The notes below the pieces were generated by a model that searched no databases, had not been told where the DNA came from, and saw nothing but the letters and a program-made list of their open reading frames with translations. The translations under genes and the position numbers were made by a program. This document shows positions 35,145 to 47,101 of a DNA stretch of 64,000 bases, piece by piece (position 1 is the stretch's first letter; each line of letters starts with the position of its first letter). The stretch is taken from assembly GCA_015039315.1 (NCBI GenBank), contig WIDE01000007.1:1-64000 (forward strand). Reading direction: 5' to 3'. Source of the DNA: Clavulina sp. PMI_390. Lineage: Eukaryota; Basidiomycota; Agaricomycetes; Cantharellales; Hydnaceae.

Positions 35145-35848
35145 CTATTGGGGTGGCTTTTGACCATACAGTGCCGTCACTTCCTTGAACCATTGCTGAA
35201 CGCCTGTGCGGTAGTCCCACCCTCGAAATACAATGAGGCGAGGGTCTCCCTTCGTGACGTTGTCGAACTTTTGGAGATGTTTATCATGTTCGTCCCAGAT
35301 CCAGCGAAGCAGGCCATCTTTTGCATAAAACTCTCTCAAATGTTCAACGCAGCCATCAGCGCATGTTGGTTCCAGTTTGAAGTAACGCCGGATGGTGCGG
35401 TAGACGAGTATCGGGTAGAACTTCCAGAACGGAGGGTCCAGCCCTGCGGAACAGAAGGGCAACACAGCGTCAGTATTGCGCCACCAGCAGATACCGGATG
35501 GCTGGGACTTTACATATGATATGGGTGGATTTATCCAAGGCCAATGTACCAATCTTCCTGAAGTAGTTGCCGTCTATTACCCACGATGGGTGGGTGGCCA
35601 CAAACTCACCAACCCTGGCCTGCATGTCCTCAGCTGGTCGCTGTTTCCATTCAGGCATCCAGAAAACGGTGTCCAACGAGAGTTTCGGGAGCTGAAACGC
35701 GTTCTCAAGTTGGGTGGCCAGGGTTGTCTAAAGAGTGTGGGTAGCAAAAAAGTTCAAAGAACGAGTTGCCTCAGTCCTGGAGTACCTTTCCAGCCCCCGA
35801 GGTACCAATAATAAGAAAACGGAGAGCTGGTCGCTGCTCGGTCGACAT
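35145..35848 (-). CDS. Small P-loop kinase, adenylate-kinase-like (FlaR-related family)
   Basis: Three exons, 35848-35786, 35727-35514 and 35443-35145, encode about 191 aa. Walker A is GTSGAGKT at residues 15-22, split by the first intron after the Lys. The next conserved elements are LDTVFWMPEW and WVIDGNYFRK, then a strand ending HIIWLDPPFW. These match the small P-loop kinases annotated in bacteria as DNA topology modulation protein FlaR-related. The enzyme probably phosphorylates a nucleotide or small metabolite, but the substrate is unknown. Length is typical of the family. It has no targeting signal, so it is probably cytosolic. The gene is divergent from the F-box gene. Confidence 0.78.
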
Positions 35849-36099
35849 CTATGGTCTATGCTTTTACTGGTACGGGTTGGGAGGAGGAGGAAAGGCTCGA
35901 AAAGTGACTCAGAGAGGGTATAAGTGGGAGCCACGCTTTCGGTCCCGCAATTTCACAGGAGTGGCCGCACAGCTTGGCACTCACACTGACTCCCAGCCCG
36001 ATATCGCTGCCCACGACCTCTCGTCATCACGCTCGGATAATCTGGGAGGAAATTCGCTATCATCTTGACCCAACTTTTGCATCTTAACGACCATTCCAA
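35849..36099. promoter_or_regulatory. Bidirectional upstream region (P-loop kinase / F-box)
   Basis: 251 bp separate the divergent start codons. No specific site is recognised. Confidence 0.45.
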
Positions 36100-37737
36100 A
36101 TGACGGCCGTCTTGGATCTCCCTTGGGACATTTGGTTTCTGATTGGCCAATGGCTCGACGTCAAGAGTCTGGTGTTGCTGAGCATGGCACGTTGCAGGGG
36201 ATCCTCCATCTGCCGGATCAATAAGGCTAAAATGAACTATTACTTCAGACGTCACGGACATTGAACCAAGACATTGCTAGTTCACGGGCGTTATGGAGTC
36301 AGATACTGACTCAACAAATGAACGTCGCACAACTAGCCCCATGCTCGGTTGTTCCTTCACAGATGGAGGTTGGCGATATTCGTCGAGCTGCCACTCGTCC
36401 CCACCGACTCCAATCACAGCTTCTCGCAACGTCAGCTTCAGACTCGTCGTCGCTCGACGTGCCTCACTTAGAAGAGATACGGCTTTCCTTCGATCCTGGG
36501 ATAGGCACTGTCAAACATAAAGGCCCGTCTCTACGCTTGCTACCGGGGGGTCGCTGGATAGTTGGGGTTGTGGGTTTGGATGCTGCGATCACTGTTATGG
36601 TGTGGGATCGCCTTAGCGATGTTGCCTCCAAGGACCACCATACCCTTCCCATCCGGCCATGCGCCACCATGTCGACCTCGATGCCAGCGTTCACCCCGTG
36701 CCGGTGGGAGTTCGATGTCCAGCACGATAGTCAAGACGGTTGTGTTAATATCTTGCTTTGCTACTCTGCTCTGGGGAACCTGTGAGCACTCACTGGGGCT
36801 TTGGTCTGACGATTGGCAACTGAGGTGCATCCTAGGAACGATGAGTTCGAAATATTCCAGCTTTTTTGTACCCCATCGGAACCACCCCGACTGGAGCGGC
36901 GAGCAGTGATGCCCCACCTTGTTGAGGTCATCGACAATCACCACACCAGCCTTCAGGGTTCATCAGTGGTGGTGCATGGCCGTCGCCAGATTTACGTGTG
37001 GAACTGGAAGGAGAATACTAGAGGGGTGATCTGTAGCCATGGAGAGTTTATAAATGTATGTCGCCCCATTTTCTTTCTTCGCACAATACCTCTCTAATAT
37101 TAAATGCACCCAGTCTCAGGCACTCGTGTCTAGTGATTGTGTAATGGCTCCGTCTAGGGCTGGCCAATCGCACATCTACGACTTCTTTCGTATCGCACAG
37201 CTCCCTCCCGCAACAGATACCCTCTCGAGGGTGCGGATGGCTGCCCCAGCTAACCGTGTTCCCATTCCCTTGAAGTCAGGACGACCCCACTTTGGTGCTC
37301 AGCTCCGTCGCTTGTCGCAATGGGTGGATTCTCGCTCAGAGTCCGAGGTTCTCGTTCTCTGGCGGAGTCATCGTCTTAACACTTGCATCATACGGTTTGA
37401 GCCCCCAGATAGGCTGGAGCTCTTAGCAACATTTGAGGATACGGTTGGGAGGCCACTATATGATTGGCACTTCCTTCCAGATTGTCTCATTGAAATGGAG
37501 GGAGGATATCCCTCGGCCTACACCAAGACAGGTCGTGTCTTACATCCGGGGAGGATTACTGTTCGAGATAATTGGACCGTCAAACCCCTGGAGGTAGCGT
37601 TTCCTGAGTCCGTTGCTTATCCAGTGGTGGATTTCTGCCCCTGGTCTGGTGTATTCCTTTGTGCACAACGGTTCTTATCCGAGGGAGAACGGTCTGAATC
37701 TTTGGATATATTTTGTCAAGTACTTCAATTTCCGTAG
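36100..37737 (+). CDS. F-box protein
   Basis: Four exons, 36100-36186, 36249-36781, 36836-37055 and 37114-37737, encode about 487 aa. The F-box is at the N-terminus (about residues 5-45): LPWDIWFLIGQWLDVKSLVL, then SRTLNQDIASSRALWSQIL. F-box proteins recruit substrates to SCF ubiquitin ligases through Skp1. The rest shows scattered WD-like or beta-rich stretches (GGRWIVGVVGLD, VWNWKENTRGVICS) but no clear named domain. This is common in the expanded F-box families of Agaricomycetes. The first intron needs a GC donor (ATG then GCACGT) to keep the F-box continuous. No GT donor gives the right phase. The acceptor of exon 4 could also be six bases further on. Confidence 0.72.
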
Positions 37738-37855
37738 AGTATTTCATTCAGCATTCTTGCCCACTTGCTTTTCCTTCATCTCGAATGTGTGGCTGTGCTC
37801 ACGTGACAGACATTATTTCTGGTGGCCACTTGGGCGTGAAGACTCGGTTCGTGCT

Positions 37856-39259
37856 ATGCAGGTGTGCACAAGAAGCCTGCATTCTCCTGCTCCTCGACTG
37901 CCTCTTTCAAGAGGTTTGAGAGGGTATGCTTCAGCCTCGACCTCCACTCCCACGATGCGTCAGAACGCATTTCTTCCCAAACCAAAACCCACCTCACCTA
38001 CTTTCTTCACTGGCCGCGCTCCCTTCAAGGACACCTTGCTAAAGTTGGAAGATGCTGTCAAAGAAGCCAAATATTCTCTCATCAAGGCTTCTGTGCTGCC
38101 TCCCTCGGGTAATAGCGGCAGTCGGCTCGTAGTCGGCGGCTCGCAGTGGAAGACTGTCGAGGACATGGGGAAGATGTTCCATGCATCCAAGAAACTCCCC
38201 ACTGCAGATCACCGTAGGATTCTGCAGCAGCTTGCGCAGCTCAATCATTACCGCTCTGCATTGCAACAGGCCCTCTCCAACCCACGCACGTCTCCTTCCC
38301 TTCTCAACCCTCAAGCAGCATCATCTCTCCCTCCAAACCTCACTTCCCGTGATTCACGAAAACCCCCCACGCCTCCTCTCGAATTATTCGAGCAGCTAGA
38401 GGAGCTCTTGGCCCCGTTTCAGCGAGCCTCGTTCGCTTCCAACCTCGCTCGGCAGCAGGAAGAATTTGCCTCGCGAGCCAAGGCTGCTGACGATGACTCA
38501 CACCTGCTCGAACCTGTGGGGGCCCCTGCTAAAGGTGGCAAGGCTCATCTTGATGAGTTCGGGAGGGCATATGCCCTTGGAAGGAGGAAGGAGAGCTCAG
38601 CGCGCGTATGGATCGTGCCAACCAAGACCCCCCGCCTACGCGAAGAAGTCCCTCACGCCAAAGTGCAGCCCACACCTGGAGAGGAGACGAAGCCGGCTGT
38701 AGACACCGAAGCCCATGCTCGTTTCGTCGCTCAGATGAAGTCCTCCTTCCCTGAATCCTCGGACGCTCCAGCTCTTCCCTATTCAAAGCCCCCTTCCCCC
38801 ACTGGAGTCACTGTCAACCCTCTGGTATCCCAAATTCTTATCAACAACACCCCCCTCCATCTTTACTTCGCGAATCCCATGGATCGTGAAAAAGTGGTTG
38901 CTCCCTTCAAGGCCACGGGCACTGTTGGCAAGTACAACGTGTTCGCCCTCGTCAGGGGTGGTGGAACGACTGGTCAAGCTGGCGCGGTAGCCCTTGGTAT
39001 TGCTAGGGGGATCCGCACATTCTTCCCTACCGTTTCTAGGATTCTCAGCGGATGTGAGTGTCTCGCTTTCTTCGCCAATTCTTATCTGCTCACCCCTACT
39101 GTACTATAGATGGCATGCTTCGCCGTGATCCCAGGATGGTGGAGCGTAAGAAGACAGGCTTGGCGAAGGCTCGTAAGAGGGTATGTTTCTCCCTTTCTGC
39201 CTGGTTCCTAAGGCTTTACTAACGACCACTTTTTTTAGTACGCTTGGGTCAAGCGTTGA
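37856..39259 (+). CDS. MRPS9: Mitochondrial small-subunit ribosomal protein uS9m
   Basis: Three exons, 37856-39053, 39110-39180 and 39239-39259, encode about 429 aa. The C-terminal uS9 domain shows GRRKESSARVW, VNPLVSQILINNTPLHLYF, TGQAGAVALGIARG and the end LRRDPRMVERKKTGLAKARK then YAWVKR. The N-terminus is rich in Arg and Ser without acidic residues, a typical mitochondrial presequence. About 180 extra N-terminal residues precede the core, as in fungal mitochondrial S9 proteins. The final exon is only 21 nt and supplies the last six residues that reach into the decoding site. ATG 37856 was chosen because the presequence begins there; the frame upstream is open but unlike a protein. Confidence 0.92.
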
Positions 39260-39400
39260 GCGTTTATTGGAGATGGGTTTGTGCAATACACGCTCAAGTG
39301 TCAAGTACATGATATCCAAGCCATTGCAATTAATACTAGATCTATCCCTTGAGATGAGCACTCGAGTAACGTTAGATGATATAAGAGACAAGAGGGGTCG

Positions 39401-40911
39401 TTATTTCTTCTTGAAGAATGATGAAAGTTTATTCATTCCTTTCGTATCCACCTTCCTCAATGCCTCGGCAGCGCGAGAGGGTCCTGTCGCATTATTTTTC
39501 TTCGCAGCTGCTGGCTCTTTCTTGGGCTTGTTGCTCTTCTTTGAGGCTGTCGTGGAAGGTTCCATCGGAGTATCCATTGGCTCAGCAGCTGCAATATGTT
39601 TGTCCAAAGGGGTAAAGCTAGGGAGGAACAACTAAGGTTTGGTTGTGGGGTAACGCTAGGAAGATTGGGCGTACTCGTAAAATTTGAGCAGTAATTCCAG
39701 TAGATCTGGGGGTAGATATTGCCCCACAACGTCGCATGAGGCTTTTATTCGGGCCACTGTATAGATAGCCCTTGAGTTTTTGAGGGTAGCATGATGAACG
39801 GGGAAACGCACGGTTTGATAGTTCTTCGCGGGTTTCTTCCTCGACATTGGACGTGCCGTCCGCAAGCCCGGCTCGAGCGATAGTTCTTTGGAGTGTGCTA
39901 AAGGTATTGAACACCGAAGGGTCGGATAACTTGGTGACTTTCTGCTGAACGGCTGACAGAAGTTTTGACGGGGAGTATCTGAAGACAACAATGCCATCTG
40001 CTACCTCTGTGGACATTAAGCGAGGTGAATATGGTTAGAAGGACGTTTGTCTCGCAATGCATAAGCTGAGAGCGCTAGTGGTTTGGAATACGCACCCTTC
40101 GTTTCGCATGCTCTTGAGAGAGCACGTCCTACACAATCTTGCGCAGCAAACATTGTGATATCTTGACTCGTAATAGGCCGATCTTCCCTTTCTTTGCCCT
40201 TACTGGAAGTGGTCGACTTCCTCACTGGGCTGTCGAAATGAGTCTGTGAAGGAGGAAGGCTTTCATCAGAGGCGGCCAGTTGAGCAACTGCCACATCAAA
40301 AATATCGTCCTGTGTGCGGAACCGCTCTACTCCATCAGATGTCTTAATAGAAAGAAAAGAGACTTTAGTGGTACGTAGTAAGTGTGAAAACAAATGAGAA
40401 GCTCACCTCGCTGGTAAAGACTGCGCGTAATAGCGGGATGAGGAGGAATAGTGGATCCACAGGTGTCATCGTGATTAAGGACCCATCTGATGGACATTGT
40501 TGGATAGATCGAGAAGTACAAGCGAGTCGATCTCAAGCTCACTAACCAGCGATAATTCTGTCACCGAAGAACCATGAACGCTCGACGTCTGGTGACACTT
40601 TTTGCACTTCTAGTATCCGAGACGCAGAGTCGCTGGTGGAGGGTTGTGGAAGATATAGAGATGGAAGGTCTGGAAGAGAGTAGCACACGTCATTGATCTA
40701 TCCAAGCATGGGCATGGGTTTGTTCACTGACTGGTGCGCGGGTGTGGGAGCCGGATGAAGGGAAGTCCAGAGTTCGGGGATGATGACGGGGCATCTGACG
40801 ACGCGTCAATCGCGTGCTTGATGGCTATAAGAAGCGGTATCTGGTTAATTATATCCGTTTTGGAGTCGTTGGAAACCTGCCTTCTGGTACAATAGCGAAA
40901 GCAGTGGCCAT
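39401..40911 (-). CDS. RNH202: Ribonuclease H2 subunit B
   Basis: About 355 aa in eight exons: 40911-40881, 40824-40732, 40669-40547, 40486-40407, 40342-40096, 40006-39812, 39756-39675 and 39617-39401. The triple-barrel part holds LPFIRLPHPRT, RSWFFGDRIIADGSL and the family hallmark TPVDPLFLLIPLLRA. A winged-helix region follows (VFRYSPSKLLSAVQQKV, then CDVVGQYLPPDLLELLLKFY). The C-terminus AAEALRKVDTKGMNKLSSFF resembles the PCNA-binding tail of RNASEH2B. RNase H2 removes ribonucleotides and RNA from DNA in the nucleus; B bridges to C and PCNA. The 5' end is the weak point: with ATG 40911 the first intron needs a GC donor (GCAGGT). An alternative ATG at 40979 would use a GT donor in another frame. 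Confidence 0.83.
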
Positions 40912-42268
40912 GGCAGGTGGATGATGTGACAGTAACGCGTCGTCGTGACAAGCCGTTCCTTTGACGGCGCCTTTGCCATTGATGTTCGATGTGGCTCGCC
41001 TTCCGTTCGCTATTCTCTCCCCATTCGTCTAGCTCGACAAATAATAATTGGGAGTGTATCTCATCCTTCACGTGGTTCGCACGACTTTTGGGCGGCCCAT
41101 GGCTCTGTTACCTCAATCACGATGTGCTAACTATACGTTGCTCCGCTCGACTTTGTGTCACCTTGACGAACCCGAACCTTCTCACCCCCAACGTACCACC
41201 TTAATTCCTGTGCCTGTTAAACTTTGACGTTGGGCTCCTTGCTCAAGAGGTCCAAAGGCTTTCCGTGATCGCCCCGTTGCTCGACATATGGTGTCTTGCA
41301 GAAGTCATTCGTATCTATTTACTGAACGCTAAGCTAGGCCCGATAACTAGCTCTCTCGTGTGTTCTAACCCCGCGTCATGCCCGACCATTCAGCACGCCT
41401 AAAACGTAGTTAGCCTTGTAGGTCTACAAGCCTAACATATCGCCACTTTCTTATCCCATTCCGTTCTCCTTGCTCTGACTTTCGCCTGATATCCAGGCAG
41501 CGGGCTCGATTTAACCTGTCATAATGATGCCTTGCCCTCTCACAAACCAACAACTCGACTCTAGGCATTCACCAGACTGGTGAACACTGTACCACACCCT
41601 CACTCTCTCGGCATCGTAACACTAACTCGAAACCAATATCCTGGACGTCATGCGCTAAATTTAAGCAGCCAAATATCCCATTTTAGCCGGTACTTACACT
41701 TCCACATGGACAAATTGGGGTATGGTCTTTGAATAGGTTCGCCTGCAAGCTTGAAAGATCGGCTGCCGTAATGAAAGCTAGATCTACGTGCGCTTGTTCA
41801 GACTGTACGAATAATACTGAAACTACTTGACCGCGTAGTATATTCGTGATCTACCAACGGCACTTCTAGAAAAACGAGGTCAGTATGCACCACTGAGTGT
41901 GTGCATCAACTGTCACATTTGGCCCGGAGAGGGTTTGCCTCGGTCCTGGCAATATGATCTTTCGCAAATTATAGCTGCCAACATTAAAAGCAGGCATTTG
42001 ATACTATGTATATGTTTCCAATCACGCCTGCATGATACTTCCCCAAAATAGGAAGCAGAATCACGTGCCGTTCTGCGACTTTGGTCACAGTCACAAACTG
42101 CCAAGTTCTGCGTTACTGTTACAGTCTCAAGCTCGACCGTCTCGTTAGTACGCTTTCTCTGCGGGAATCCTCTGTGCGATTTATTAGGATATACGTGCTC
42201 GGCTTGAACCATCTATCTGACTTGTTTCCACTCTTCCTGTGTTACTCGATCTCTTCAGGAAACAAAAT
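40912..42268. other. Divergent intergenic region (RNase H2B / RPS2)
   Basis: About 1.36 kb without a supported gene. The stretch just upstream of RPS2 (from about 42200) is pyrimidine-rich (TTGTTTCCACTCTTCCTGTG), as is common at ribosomal protein gene starts. No RNA gene is seen. Confidence 0.4.
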
Positions 42269-42610
42269 ATGGCTGACGCTGCTCCCCGAGGCTCGCGAGG
42301 TGGATTTGGACGTGGACGTGGAGACAGGGGCGATCGTGGCCGTGGCCGTCGTGGTGGTCGCCGTGGTGGCCGAAAGGACGATGAGAAGGAGTGGTATGTT
42401 TCTGGCACAATTGATGCTTTCGCATGCTCGATGGGCATATTATTCGGAAAGTCCGCTCACTCTCATCTCGACTACTATTTTAGGGTTCCCGTCACCAAGT
42501 TGGGCCGTCTCGTAAAGGATGGCAAGATTAAGTCAATGGAGGAAATTTACCTGTTCTCGCTGCCGATCAAGGAGTACCAGGTTGTCGACCAATTCCTGCC
42601 TACTCTCAAG

Positions 42611-42645
<35 letters not shown>

Positions 42646-43244
42646 GACCCGTGCTGGCCAGCGTACGCGTTTCAAGGCGTTCGTCGCTATTGGTGACTCT
42701 GACGGACATGTCGGCCTTGGTGTCAAGTGCGCCAAGGAAGTTGCGACTGCGATCCGAGGTGCCATCATTGCTGCCAAGCTCTCTGTCATTCCCGTCCGTC
42801 GTGGGTACTGGGGTGCTGCCCTCCAGGAGCCCCATACTGTGCCTACCAAGGTCAGCGGTAAGGTTGGCTCTGTCATGTGCCGACTGATCCCTGCTCCCCG
42901 TGGTACCGGTATCGTTGCTGCCCCTGCTTCCAAGCGTCTGCTGCAGCTCGCTGGTATTCAGGATGTGTACACCCAGTCAAAGGGTTCTACTGCCACTATG
43001 GGTAACTTCTTGAAAGCTACCTTCGCTGCCGTGCGTTATCTTCATTCAATATACTATCATGTGTTATCTATCCCTTGTACTAATCAAACTGTCGCCTCTC
43101 GCCTCGGACCAATCCATGCAGATCACCAAAACCTACGCGTTCCTGACCCCGGATCTGTGGCGCGAGATTGCTACCTCGGCAACACCCTTTGAGGAGCATT
43201 CTGCACATCTCCAGATGGCTGCTCGCAAAACTGTTGGATACTAG
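42269..43244 (+). CDS. RPS2: 40S ribosomal protein uS5
   Basis: Three exons, 42269-42393, 42484-43030 and 43122-43244, encode about 264 aa. The N-terminus is an RGG-rich tail ([20 protein letters not shown]), a known arginine-methylation target in eukaryotic S5. The core shows [57 protein letters not shown] and [15 protein letters not shown], all standard uS5. The protein sits at the mRNA entry channel of the small subunit and affects decoding accuracy. Codon use is strongly biased to C-ending codons, as expected for a highly expressed gene. I looked in both introns for snoRNA boxes and saw none that convinced me. Confidence 0.97.
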
Positions 43245-43674
43245 TTGCTTCTAGTCCGTCTGTTCCATGTATCTTCATCATTTTGCTCCCTATCGCTATA
43301 CACCATCGATTTCTCCATGATTCATTCGCTATCTTCGCGCGTCGGCCGACGAACAGCTATCATTCGTGAGAATTGCCAACTTTACGTAACGAGACTCGTT
43401 ATCTCTGTAACCCTCCAAGAGAAGTCGAGGATGATTTTGAGCAGTCTTATTCATCGCTTCGTTCTGATAAGTTATCAATTCAGTTTTGACACCCCACCTC
43501 AGACGCTTCTCCCATTTGATTATGCCCCGAGGTTCCTTGAGTGGGATGTATAAAGAGGAGGATTTTTTCTTGGTAGTGACGATAGCGAGCATCCCCTCTA
43601 CCACAGCGAAGTGGTGCAGCGATCTGGACGACCTTGAGAGCCGAACTTTTTGCCAAGTCTAAGGGGGATAAGTC
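43245..43674. other. Intergenic region between RPS2 and DUR3
   Basis: About 430 bp between two plus-strand genes. No separate gene is supported. It should hold the DUR3 promoter, but I could not identify GATA-type nitrogen-control sites with confidence. Confidence 0.35.
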
Positions 43675-46600
43675 ATGTCTTCTGTAGCGAGCGTGCTCCC
43701 ACAAGGTAAGACCAAGCTCCACTCAACAGATGCATGTTTCCCTTATGTCTTGATTCTTTCTAGGGGCTGGGTATGGTGTGGTATGTCTTATCTTTGGATC
43801 AACAGTGTGCTTCGGAGCCCGAACACAGTTCATAGCTGACGATGATTCGCCCTATCAATTGCCTTCCCCGCATGCGTTTGCATTGTTTGACGACAATGAA
43901 TAGGTTGTTGGAATTGGTCTCTTCTTCTCGGCTTTCATGCTGGCCCTGACGTGGTTCCAAGCCCGTTACACGCCCTTTAACCCGAAGAATTCTGAAGAAT
44001 TTTCGTCGGCCTCGCGATCCGTCAAGTCAGGTCTCATTGCGAGTGGTATCGTGTCTGCGTGGACTTGGGTGAGCGTCTACCCTTGCTCCCCCTCCCATGT
44101 CAATTATTCGCGTATTGGAAGGGGCTGATACTCGGGACCTTCATGACAGGCGGCAACGCTTCTGCAGTCCAGTGCCGTCGCCTACAAGTATGGTATCTCC
44201 GGTGCGCTCCGATCCCCCCAGCCCCAAGATGTGAAATTGAAGCTCGAATTCATCCATAGGTCCGTATTGGTATGGGTCTGGGGCCACTATTCAGGTGCGT
44301 TGTACGGAATGTTGAGTGTACATAACCCCACTAATACTCTCACCTAGGTTCTCTTATTCGCCATGCTCAGCGCCAAGCTGAAGCTGAATGCGCCGAATGC
44401 CCACACTTGGCTCGAGATTGTGTACGCTCGTTGGGGGAAAGCTGCTCATCTCACATTCATGTTCTTCGGTAGGCCGATTTCCAGCTTAGCCCATTATACT
44501 CCTCACTGACCATCACTCAGGTTTGGCCACGAATGTGATTGTGTCCGCAATGCTTTGCTTGGGAGGTTCGGCCACCGTAACGGATCTCACTGGTGCGCAA
44601 TACCCAGTTCTCAAACGCCTACTCGATTTGCTCACCGATGTCCACTCCCTGTAGGTATGAACACTATCGCTGCATGCTTCCTCATCCCTATCGGTGTGTC
44701 GATCTACGTAATGGGCGGTGGAATGCGAGCTACATTGCTTTGCGACTAGTACAGGCACTCTCGCTTTCTCTCAATTTGTCGTATATTGACATTCTCCCTG
44801 ATAGTACCCATACCACCGTCTTGTTCTCGATCATCTTGACGTTCATCTTCACTGTTTATGCGACGTCTCCTAAGATTGGGAGTTTCCAGAAGATGCATGA
44901 CCTCCTTGCCGAAGCTGCAGTGCGAGCTCCAGTACGTTAGACCTTGTCTGGTTAGTCCAGCCACGACTTGCTGAGAAGACGTAATTAGGTTGCTGGAAAT
45001 GCGGGCGGAAGTTACCTCACTATGCGCTCCAAGAATGGACTCATCTTCGGGGTGATCAATGTGAGTATACTGAATGATTTTCGTTTTTCACGACTAATAT
45101 CCTTCTCTCTATAGATCATCGGAAACTTTGCTACTGTCTTGTGAGCTCATTCAAATTTATCGATTATCTCGTTATTCACTCTATAAATCACCTCCAAAGC
45201 AATGACCAAGCTTATTATCAACGAGCCGTCGCCTCAAAGGGGACCACAACCGTCAAGGCGTTCCTTATGGGTGGTCTTGCCTGGTTCTCGATTCCCTTCG
45301 TCAGTTACTCCAGCGCCTCACGTTTATTTCTCCGCTGATCTCATTCACATAAAGACATTCGCTACTACACTTGGCCTTGCCGCTGTCGCCTTGTACGGTG
45401 ACCCTGCCATGCGTGTTCTTAGCCCTGCCGACGTCTCCGCTGGACTCCCCGCCCCTTCTGCTGCTGCCGCGCTCCTCGGAAAATCTGGAGCCGCCATCAT
45501 GCTCGTGCTCCTTTTCTTGGCTGTCACTAGTGCCACTAGCGCGGAGTTGATCGCCGTCAGCTCAATCTTGACGTACGATGTCTACAAGCGGTACTTCCGC
45601 CCCCATGCTACGGAGATGGAGATTTTACGTGTCTCCCAGCTTGCGGTCGGTGTCGATTCACAGTGCTCCATCGAACTGTCAGAGTCCTAATAAGATTATA
45701 CTTTCACTAGATTCTTGGATTTGCTATCTTCATGGGGTTGTCAGGTCTTGTTTTCTACTACATCGGCGTCTCCATGGGCTGGCTCTATGTGAGTACTCAT
45801 TCTCTACCTACGGCGTCCAAGGCGTAGACTAACTTTTCCACCCCTTTGCGGCGTAATTCTTCGCAGACTTTCGTAAGTGCCTTCTGTTGATGTTACAGTT
45901 GGGGCCAGACTGACCCGTTCTTGCAGATGGGCGTTCTCTTGGGCTCTGCAGTTGTTCCCATTGCGCTGTGCATTACCTGGAAGAAAGCAAACAAGATTGG
46001 GTGCATGGTCGGCGCCGTTGCAGGCCTAATTTGTGGTATCATCTCCTGGCTCGTTGCTACTAGCACACTCAATGGTGGCAACATCAACGTCACCGTAAGT
46101 CCTCTCTCAGGGGAAAAGTTTCGACTGAATCTCTCATATTTTGTCCTCCGAACGCAACTTTCCTAGACTTCTGGGGGTGATTACGAGATGCTGACGGGCA
46201 ACCTCGTTGCGATTGCCATTGGCGGCATCATCGCGTCTGTATCATCTGTTGTCTGGCCTGACGACTTTGATTTTGCAATCACCCGCAAAATCAATGTTGG
46301 TCCTATCGAGACTTACGAAGGAGATATTCCTGGAACTGAAGAGATCGAAGAGAAAAAGCCTCACGAGGATGACGGCGGCAGTGTTACTGCAGCTTCGCCA
46401 AAGACCACACAGGTTGTCGAAGTGGCGGGGATGCCAGACGACATGGACCCAATTGCCTTGACAAAGGCATTCAACTTTGCTGTCTGGTCATCCGTTATTT
46501 TGGTGTGTAACTTCATATGCTCCTTGGGATGCGCGTTGACTCACGAGAATATGCAACTCCACACTAGACCTTGATCGCAATCATCATCGTCCCTCTGCCG

Positions 46601-46896
46601 CTCTTCTTCTCTAGCGTAATTTACGGCGTTAGAGGTTTGTCCGCTTGGGTTTCCATAGGAATCATTTGGACGTTTGCAGCGATCTTTTTGGTTGTCTTTA
46701 TGCCACTTTGGGAGAGTCGCGAGTCGCTCGTCCAAATTTGTCGAGGAATTGTGAAGGTATTCAGTCTCATATGTTTGAGGATTGGGCCAACACGAACTAA
46801 ATTTCGCATCTATTCTTTTCATAGGACATCTTCTCTCCTGGCAGTGGCAAATTTGTGCATCATCCCCGAGCTGATACAGCGTCACCCTCTGCCTAG
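43675..46896 (+). CDS. DUR3: Urea active transporter (sodium/solute symporter family)
   Basis: About 683 aa in 19 exons between 43675-43705 and 46825-46896. Key exons are 43764-43780 (17 nt), 45355-45645, 45867-45872 (6 nt), 46167-46502 and 46568-46756. The sequence matches DUR3 throughout: GIGLFFSAFMLALTWF, SEEFSSASRSVKSGLIASG, YWYGSGATIQVLLFAM, NAHTWLEIVYARWG, FGVINIIGNFATVFNDQAYY, SATSAELIAVSSILTYD and GWLYTFMGVLLGSAV. About 15 membrane segments are expected. DUR3 imports urea, and in fungi polyamines, across the plasma membrane with protons and is induced under nitrogen limitation. The cytoplasmic loop before the last two segments is acidic (EEIEEKKPHEDDGG). All 19 exons keep phase, and the total of 2,052 nt ends at a TAG. 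Confidence 0.94.
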
Positions 46897-47101
46897 CGAA
46901 TAGATACAAACACGCATATCTGGCTTCGACTTTACGGCTTTCATGTACTTGTTTCAGTAATGCCTGATTTTTTTTTACGACTCTGGGTTCTAAAGCGGGT
47001 CATTGTTATGTATAAAGTTCTGAGGAAGGAACGCATTCCAAAGGAATATCACGTCCAAGTCAAAGATGGAATTCACTCGACATAATAATAATCATCTAGC
47101 T

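Noticed and set aside
42394..43121. Possible snoRNAs in the two RPS2 introns (42394-42483, 43031-43121)
   Set aside because: Neither intron shows a convincing C/D box pair or H/ACA hairpin arrangement.
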